NCBI GenBank assembly: GCA_900548775.1 | Contig: URLM01000004.1 | Location: 1 to 64,000 of the forward strand | Direction of reading: 5' to 3' | DNA length: 64,000 nt | From: an uncultured Olsenella sp. | Lineage (GTDB): Bacteria > Actinomycetota > Coriobacteriia > Coriobacteriales > Atopobiaceae | Part shown: piece by piece, positions 59,495-64,000 of the stretch | Layout of the letters: each line of letters begins with the position of its first letter | Position numbering within the stretch: the first letter of the stretch is position 1 | Notes under the pieces: model-generated | What the model saw: the letters and a program-made list of their open reading frames with translations, nothing else | Told to the model about the DNA's origin: nothing | Database searches by the model: none | Made by a program: the position numbers and the translations under genes

Positions 59495-60952
59495 ATGGCA
59501 CGTAAGAAGCAGAGAGAAACGTATGGCAACGGTTCTATCACGCCCAAGCTGGACAAGTCCGGCAAGCAGATGACCGACAAGCAGGGCAAGCTGCTGTGGC
59601 TGGTATGCCTGTCGTTCGGCAGCGAGACCGTCACCGATGAGAACGGCAATCAGCGCAAGAAGCGCCGCAAAGTCCAGCGCGTCGCCCATGGCACGCTCGC
59701 TGAAGCACGCAAGCTTGCCAAGGAGCTGTCGGCCCAGTACGAGCATGTTGACGTGACTGCCTCGAAGGAGCGCACGTTCGGCGATGCATGCGTCTCTTGG
59801 GAAACCTCGATGCGCAACGCATCAACGGCAACCGAGAGCGCCATGAACGGCTACCTCATCAACCTCGGTCACATGCGCAGCCGGATTGGCAACAAGGTGC
59901 TCACCGCCATCACCATGCAGGACATAGAAGATGCCCTTGCATCCATCAAGGCCGAGCGCCGGATCAGCAACACCACGCTGCACAAGGTCTACGCCGTCAC
60001 CAAGCGCGTTTTCAAGTATGCGGTGAACAACGACTGGCTGGTCCGCAATCCCTGCGACAAGATAACCGCACCCAAGATTGACGAAGTTACCAATCGCAGG
60101 TCACTGTCGGCCGAGGAATGCGCCCGTTTCCGCGCTTGCCTCGACCAGGCAGAAGCGGATGCGTTCGCCGAGTTTGACGCCAAGGAAGAACGTGCTGTCG
60201 GCTTCGGCACCAAGGAGGGTCGCAAGCTTGTGCGCGGCCTGTCCGCAATGTCGTGCCTCATGGCAGTTCGTATCGAACTTGCCACTGGTCTGCGCCGTTC
60301 CGAGGTTCTCGGGCTCACCTGGTCCGCCATCGACTTTGAGCGCAGCCAGATCACGGTCCACCAGAAGCTCGTCATCGAGAAGCGCCGCGGCTCGAAGGAA
60401 GCCGGCAAGCTTAAGGTCGGTACGCCCAAGACCAAGATGGGCACCCGCTCGTTGTTCGTCGACGAAGACACCATGGCGCATCTCAAGCACTGGAAGGAAG
60501 TCCAGGCGCAGGCACTCGCGCTTGTCATGCCTGAAGGCGAACCGCTCAAGCAGACGGAGGAAACCCCGGTATGCGTCGGCGACCGTGGCGGCTGGATGCG
60601 TCCGCCTACCATCTCGCGTTGGTGGGAGGGTTACGACCAGAAGAGCCGCAAGAAGGGCGACGAGGGAAGGGTCTATCGCAAGCCCGGCTTCCGTGACGAG
60701 ATTGGGTTCCCCGGCCTGTGCATGCACGAGCTGCGCCACACCCAGGCAACCCAGCTGCTCGGTGCTGGCGTCGACCTTAAGACCGTCCAGGCTCGCATGG
60801 GCCACGCAAAGGCGTCGCACACACTCGACCTCTACGCCCACGCGATACCGGCCAACGACCGCGACGCTGCAAACATCATGGGCTCGCTCTACAATGTGCC
60901 TGCAACACCCGCACCGGCGAGTGAGGCCCCCGAGTTGGATAAGTCGGCGTAA
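59495..60952 (+). CDS. int: Tyrosine-type phage integrase
   Basis: The 485-residue recombinase has an N-terminal arm-binding part, a SAM-like core-binding domain (residues about 95-185), and a catalytic domain with ATGLRRSEVLGLTW, HELRHTQATQLL, GHAKASHTLDLYAH, covering the Arg, His-x-x-Arg, His and Tyr residues. The ATG at 59495 follows AGGAG by 8 bases. It ends 124 bases before attR and is expected to insert the element at tRNA-Gly(CCC). Confidence 0.95.
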   Translation: MARKKQRETYGNGSITPKLDKSGKQMTDKQGKLLWLVCLSFGSETVTDENGNQRKKRRKVQRVAHGTLAEARKLAKELSAQYEHVDVTASKERTFGDACVSWETSMRNASTATESAMNGYLINLGHMRSRIGNKVLTAITMQDIEDALASIKAERRISNTTLHKVYAVTKRVFKYAVNNDWLVRNPCDKITAPKIDEVTNRRSLSAEECARFRACLDQAEADAFAEFDAKEERAVGFGTKEGRKLVRGLSAMSCLMAVRIELATGLRRSEVLGLTWSAIDFERSQITVHQKLVIEKRRGSKEAGKLKVGTPKTKMGTRSLFVDEDTMAHLKHWKEVQAQALALVMPEGEPLKQTEETPVCVGDRGGWMRPPTISRWWEGYDQKSRKKGDEGRVYRKPGFRDEIGFPGLCMHELRHTQATQLLGAGVDLKTVQARMGHAKASHTLDLYAHAIPANDRDAANIMGSLYNVPATPAPASEAPELDKSA

Positions 60953-60962
60953 AACATGAAGA

Positions 60963-61000
60963 AGTCCACCAACAAGTCCACCAAGGGTATAATGTCCACC
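60963..61000 (+). repeat. Putative integrase arm-binding repeats, right end
   Basis: AGTCCACCAA at 60963-60972 and 60975-60984, and TGTCCACC at 60993-61000, match the repeats near the left end (30708-30730). Confidence 0.65.
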
Positions 61001-61075
61001 TCGACGTCCGCAGCAAATGGGCCATTTACCTGCGGATTTTCTGGAACTGGAGACAGGGTTCAAATGCGCGAATAT

Positions 61076-61124
61076 TGGCTTCCCAAGCCATCATCCGCGG
61101 GTTCGAATCCCGTTGCCCGCTCCA
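61076..61124 (+). pseudogene. 3' half of host tRNA-Gly(CCC) with attR core
   Basis: The anticodon loop TTCCCAA, 3' anticodon strand GCCAT, T arm (TTCGAAT loop), acceptor strand TGCCCGC and CCA are present. The attR core is 61076-61088. The upstream part of this tRNA is at 30575-30613. Bases before 61076 do not form a D arm, so this half cannot be a functional tRNA gene. Confidence 0.92.
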
Positions 61125-61133
61125 GGACAATCA

Positions 61134-61157
61134 GGGCCCCTTCTCGGGGCCCTTTTT
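61134..61157 (+). terminator. Terminator of the original tRNA-Gly gene
   Basis: GGGCCCC-TTCTC-GGGGCCC followed by TTTTT lies 10 bases after the tRNA 3' half. Confidence 0.9.
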
Positions 61158-61231
61158 ATGGGTATCAGTTTCGTGAGCATCCAAGTGGCACAACAACCGA
61201 TGTCCGCACGCCAAACCCGAAGGGAATCACA

Positions 61232-62512
61232 ATGACCGCAATACCAATGACGGAAGAAGAATGCCGTTTGGCAACCGAGGCGCTCTCTGAGCAGCTTGAC
61301 CGCTATGCGAATCTCTTGGTCAAGAAGGGCGTTGCCATCCATCCCGAGCAGGAGCTTGTGCTCTCTGCGCCTGTCGAGCGTGCGGACTTCGCGCGCAGGG
61401 TCGTTCGTGCCGCATACCGCGCCGGCGCCGGCCACGTAACGGTCATCTGGCACGACGATCAGGTAACCCGTCTCACCTACGAGAACGTCCCCACCACGTG
61501 GTTCGAGACAGTACCCTCGTGGCAGCGCGAGCAACTCAACTCCCTTGCCGAGGGAGGTGCGGCATTTCTCTTCCTCGAGGGGTCTGATCCGTCCTCGCTC
61601 AAGGGCATCGATCCTGCCAAGCCTGCAACTGCTTCGCGTGCACGAAACGAGCAGTGCAAGTCATTCCGAGATGGAATGGACTTTGGACGAAATGCCTGGT
61701 GCATCGCAGGTGTTCCCGTAAAGGCATGGGCGCGCGAAGTGTTTCCCGAGCTTTCCGAGGCCGAGGCAGTATACCGTCTCTGGGTTGCCATCCTCGAGAC
61801 TTCTCGCGCCGAGGGCGATGATCCCGAGGGCGCCTGGGAGACCCACAACGCATCCTTCGAGCAGACCAAACGCATGCTTAACCGCAAGCACTTCTCGGCG
61901 CTGCGCTATGAGTCCTCGAACGGTACGAGCCTGATGGTAGGGCTTACCGAAGGACACATCTGGGAAGGTGGCGCCGGAAAGCTTCAGGACGGGACGGTCT
62001 TCTTCCCCAACATTCCCACTGAGGAAGTCTTCACCTCGCCTGACCGCATGCGCGTCGATGGCATCGTGTACTCTGCCCTTCCGTTAGTGCACAATGGTCA
62101 GACCGTTCGTGACTTCTGGCTACGCTTCGAGGCCGGCGCGGTGGTCGACTACGGCGCCAAGGCAGGCAGGGATGTGCTCCAGCACATCCTGGAGACCGAC
62201 GAAAATGCCGTGCGCCTTGGGGAGGTCGCCCTCGTTTCAAAGAATACCCCCATCCGCCAAAGCGGGATTCTTTTCTATGACACGTTGTACGACGAGAATG
62301 CCAGCTGCCACCTAGCGCTGGGCATGGGCTTCCCCGAGTGCGTGGAAGGCGGCCTTTCGATGGACAAGGACCAGCTGATGGCCGCTGGCGTGAACCAGAG
62401 TCATACGCACGTTGACTTTATGGTGGGGTCCGATGACCTCAATATCTGGGGCGTTGCAGCTGATGACACCGAAACCCCGGTCTTCATCAATGGCCAGTGG
62501 CCGTGGGAGTAG
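61232..62512 (+). CDS. M29-family aminopeptidase (AmpS/PepS-like)
   Basis: The 426-residue product matches thermophilic-aminopeptidase (M29) metallopeptidases that remove N-terminal residues from peptides. Metal-binding regions are recognisable in FFPNIPTEEVFTSPD (Glu), ALGMGFPECVEGG and NQSHTHVDFMVGSDDLNIWG (His-x-His-x-Asp, and Asp). ATG at 61232 with AAGGGAA upstream; the frame is open further left through the att region but that part is not coding. It is a single chromosomal gene beyond the prophage. Confidence 0.92.
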   Translation: MTAIPMTEEECRLATEALSEQLDRYANLLVKKGVAIHPEQELVLSAPVERADFARRVVRAAYRAGAGHVTVIWHDDQVTRLTYENVPTTWFETVPSWQREQLNSLAEGGAAFLFLEGSDPSSLKGIDPAKPATASRARNEQCKSFRDGMDFGRNAWCIAGVPVKAWAREVFPELSEAEAVYRLWVAILETSRAEGDDPEGAWETHNASFEQTKRMLNRKHFSALRYESSNGTSLMVGLTEGHIWEGGAGKLQDGTVFFPNIPTEEVFTSPDRMRVDGIVYSALPLVHNGQTVRDFWLRFEAGAVVDYGAKAGRDVLQHILETDENAVRLGEVALVSKNTPIRQSGILFYDTLYDENASCHLALGMGFPECVEGGLSMDKDQLMAAGVNQSHTHVDFMVGSDDLNIWGVAADDTETPVFINGQWPWE

Positions 62513-62673
62513 CGCGCTAACGGTTTTGCGCTCCCGGAGCTTCCCGTCGAAGTAGATCACGATGCGGTTTCGGTTGGGGTCCACGTACGGAGAATCCGCG
62601 CGTGGACCCTGCACGTAAGCATCTGGTTCCTGGGAGGTGTACACCTGAGGGAGTGGGTTTTCAGCGGTGTGGC

Positions 62674-62919
62674 TGCATCGAAAGCCTTCTCGTTACACTT
62701 CCCGGAGTTCCGCTGCATCGAACTGCCCTTCGTTACATGCATTTATTGAGAGCGCAAAAGTAGAGAAACTCGACGGGCTCGAAAGAAGCCAAGGTAGGCG
62801 CTGTAATCAAATCATCAATCAATCCGAGAAACGGGTTTAACCCTCAATGAAGTAGTGTAACGAAGAGGGTTTCGGCGCAGCATCGCGCTCTTTCATGTAA
62901 CGGAGGGCGTTTCGATGCA
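62674..62919. repeat. Four copies of a 25-26-base repeat in two inverted pairs
   Basis: Copies related to RTGTAACGRAGGGCGTTTCGATGCA lie at 62674-62699 and 62714-62738 (minus strand) and at 62854-62879 and 62895-62919 (plus strand). The inner stretch 62740-62850 is AT-richer. Opposite copies could pair into a large stem. No gene is seen from 62513 to 63066. It may be a regulatory or palindromic mobile repeat. Confidence 0.65.
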
Positions 62920-63066
62920 CTGAGGGACGTTCGCAGACCGCCAGAGGCTCTGTCAACCTCGCCCTGCAGCCTGCAGCCAACCCCTGAAAGCTGTGTCCGG
63001 CCTCTCCGCCACGCACTCCGGGCGTGGTAGAATTGCCCTGCTGCAGTGGCCTTGGTCACGAAGCTT

Positions 63067-63142
63067 GCGCTCTTAGCTCAGTTGGTAGAGCAGGGGACTT
63101 TTAATCCCAAGGTCGAGGGTTCGACCCCCTCAGGGCGCACCA
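63067..63142 (+). tRNA. tRNA-Lys(TTT)
   Basis: A 76-nt tRNA with encoded CCA: acceptor GCGCTCT/AGGGCGC, D arm TAGCTCAGTTGGTAGAGCA, anticodon loop CTTTTAA and T loop TTCGACC. The anticodon is TTT. A G-C-rich imperfect hairpin follows at about 63150-63180. Confidence 0.97.
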
Positions 63143-63189
63143 GCAAACACGCAGGTCAGGGCGCTAGCCGCTCTGGCCTGCTTTGCTTT

Positions 63190-63220
63190 GTGCTTCACCA
63201 TGTGCTTCAAATGTGCTTCA
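63190..63220 (+). repeat. Three tandem GTGCTTCA repeats after tRNA-Lys, arm-site-like
   Basis: GTGCTTCA occurs at 63190-63197, 63202-63209 and 63213-63220, spaced 11-12 bases apart, 48 bases after the tRNA. The layout mirrors the arm repeats of the prophage. The following stretch to 63589 has no recognisable gene, is strongly C-rich on the plus strand, and holds two GGGGTACCC palindromes (63387-63395, 63402-63410). Confidence 0.5.
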
Positions 63221-63589
63221 CGGATTGGCGGGGGATTGCAAAAGCCCAGTTGGCGGAGAGCCACGCACCGCCCCGCGCCCCACAGCCACAGCGAGGTGTT
63301 GGGCCTCTGCCCGGCCTGTGCCCGAGGGGTGTGTTTAATGCGCACCCCCCTTGCGCCCGCGCCCAACCCTCCCTACTGGGGAGAACGGGGTACCCGCCCA
63401 AGGGGTACCCACTTTGTGGAGACCCCGCCACACCCCCAGACACAACGCCACGCAGCCACATATGATGTGCGCGAACGCTTTAAACCATGAATCAAATGAT
63501 AGGGATAACCAGAACAACGAATATACGTTGCTAGCCAATGCATCGGGGGGAGAAAGGCGCTAATGCCTGGCGAGCGCCGCCACCCAACA

Positions 63590-63623
63590 AAATAAAAGAC
63601 CCCCCAGGGCCTCCCAGGGGGTC
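63590..63623 (-). terminator. Terminator of the leftward small gene
   Basis: On the minus strand GACCCCC pairs with GGGGGTC around a GC-rich loop and is followed by TTTTATTTTG. Confidence 0.8.
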
Positions 63624-63648
63624 GCGCTCGGCTGTCCGGCTTGTCTTC

Positions 63649-63933
63649 TCACATCTTCTTCAGCGTGGCGAGTGCGCCTTCATACGCCTTGAGCAAGGCA
63701 AAGTACCTTGTGTCTCGGCGGGTGCACCGCCTGAGGTCGTTCTCCATGGTTGCAATCTCCCGCGCCAACGGCCTGAGCAGGCTCCGCTTGTCTTTGTCGC
63801 GCTTGGCCCCCTCGTCGCCCAAGTCACGTGACCCGCCACAAAGACCGCAGCTGTCTAGTATCTCCTCCACACGCTCGGGGATCCAGCCGCGCGTGCTCGT
63901 TGATTCATTCGATTCCACCAAATCACCCTCCAT
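63649..63933 (-). CDS. Small hypothetical protein near the window edge
   Basis: The product has up to 94 residues (RGWIPERVEEILDSCGLCGG, basic middle, helical C terminus ALLKAYEGALATLKKM without longer quotation). A CGLCGG motif might bind metal. ATG at 63933 has GAGG upstream; GTG at 63918 has a better GGAGGG and may be the true start. A terminator follows, which supports a real transcript. It may belong to an element inserted after tRNA-Lys. Confidence 0.6.
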   Translation of the reverse strand: MEGDLVESNESTSTRGWIPERVEEILDSCGLCGGSRDLGDEGAKRDKDKRSLLRPLAREIATMENDLRRCTRRDTRYFALLKAYEGALATLKKM

Positions 63934-64000
63934 GTCTGCCTCACTCTCGATTGTTCAACGCCACCACACTCGCGCGTGTAACCGAACGTAACTGAAATGT

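Larger units (their letters stand above)
30601..61088. mobile_element. Integrated prophage or capsid-forming satellite, about 30.5 kb
   Basis: The ends are a 13-bp direct repeat TGGCTTCCCAAGC at 30601-30613 and 61076-61088, lying over the anticodon loop of a tRNA-Gly(CCC) gene. A tyrosine integrase lies at the right end. Inside are the regulators, primase-helicase, terminase, portal, scaffold, capsid, connectors, Dit, tail endopeptidase, fibre and accessory genes. No major tail protein, tape measure, tail chaperone, holin or endolysin is visible. This may be a defective prophage or a satellite that uses another phage for tails and lysis. Confidence 0.9.

Noticed and set aside
60956..61231. 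N-terminal extension of the M29 aminopeptidase through attR
   Set aside because: It would run through the tRNA half and terminator; the ATG at 61232 has a ribosome site and the family start.
62312..62644. Minus-strand frame after the aminopeptidase
   Set aside because: Mostly antisense to the aminopeptidase, no ribosome site and no recognisable protein pattern.

Overview
The window is a chromosome segment around the replication origin of a high-GC actinobacterium. Gene order, codon bias and the WYL pair, SpaA-type surface protein and collagen-like phage fibre suggest the class Coriobacteriia (Olsenella/Atopobium-like). This placement is an inference; no rRNA is present.

Bases 1-16,500 are the origin region. 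The leftward block reads dnaA-dnaN-recF-dciA-gyrB-gyrA (gyrA is cut by the window edge). The rightward block reads rpmH-rnpA-yidD-yidC-jag-rsmG-parA-parB. A leftward GHKL-ATPase/winged-helix gene of unknown role lies between dnaA and rpmH. The dnaA-dnaN gap has an AT-rich stretch, DnaA-trio-like triplets and boxes of the form TTYTCAACA instead of TTATCCACA. The DnaA recognition helix is altered at matching positions. Six parS sites precede parA.

Bases 15,445-30,431 carry ordinary chromosomal genes: rlmN, ddl, a DinG-like exonuclease-helicase, two WYL regulators, a membrane M28-peptidase-like protein with a long disordered insert and degenerate active site, a 1,344-residue SpaA/VaFE surface protein, and a small Cys-rich protein.

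Bases 30,601-61,088 are a 30.5-kb prophage or satellite inserted in the anticodon loop of a tRNA-Gly(CCC) gene. The host tRNA is split: its 5' half is at 30,575-30,613 and its 3' half at 61,076-61,124. The element carries its own intact tRNA-Gly(CCC) just inside the left end. At the right end are the integrase, a zinc-finger gene, divergent regulators, an excisionase-like gene and a primase-helicase. Leftward genes then encode terminase, portal, scaffold, capsid, connectors, distal tail protein, tail endopeptidase, a collagen-like fibre and an LRR protein. No major tail protein, tape measure or lysis gene is visible. Two accessory zones stand out. One is a rightward set behind the left end: a zinc-ribbon nuclease and a pair of membrane proteins. 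The other is an 8-kb island between portal and scaffold: an AlbA/Schlafen-type ATPase-regulator with seven operator repeats, then a self-regulated operon of small regulator, nuclease-methylase, specificity subunit and DUF262/HNH-like nuclease.

Bases 61,134-64,000 return to the chromosome with an M29 aminopeptidase, a four-copy inverted repeat and tRNA-Lys(TTT). Integrase-arm-like repeats and a small gene follow and may start a second element.
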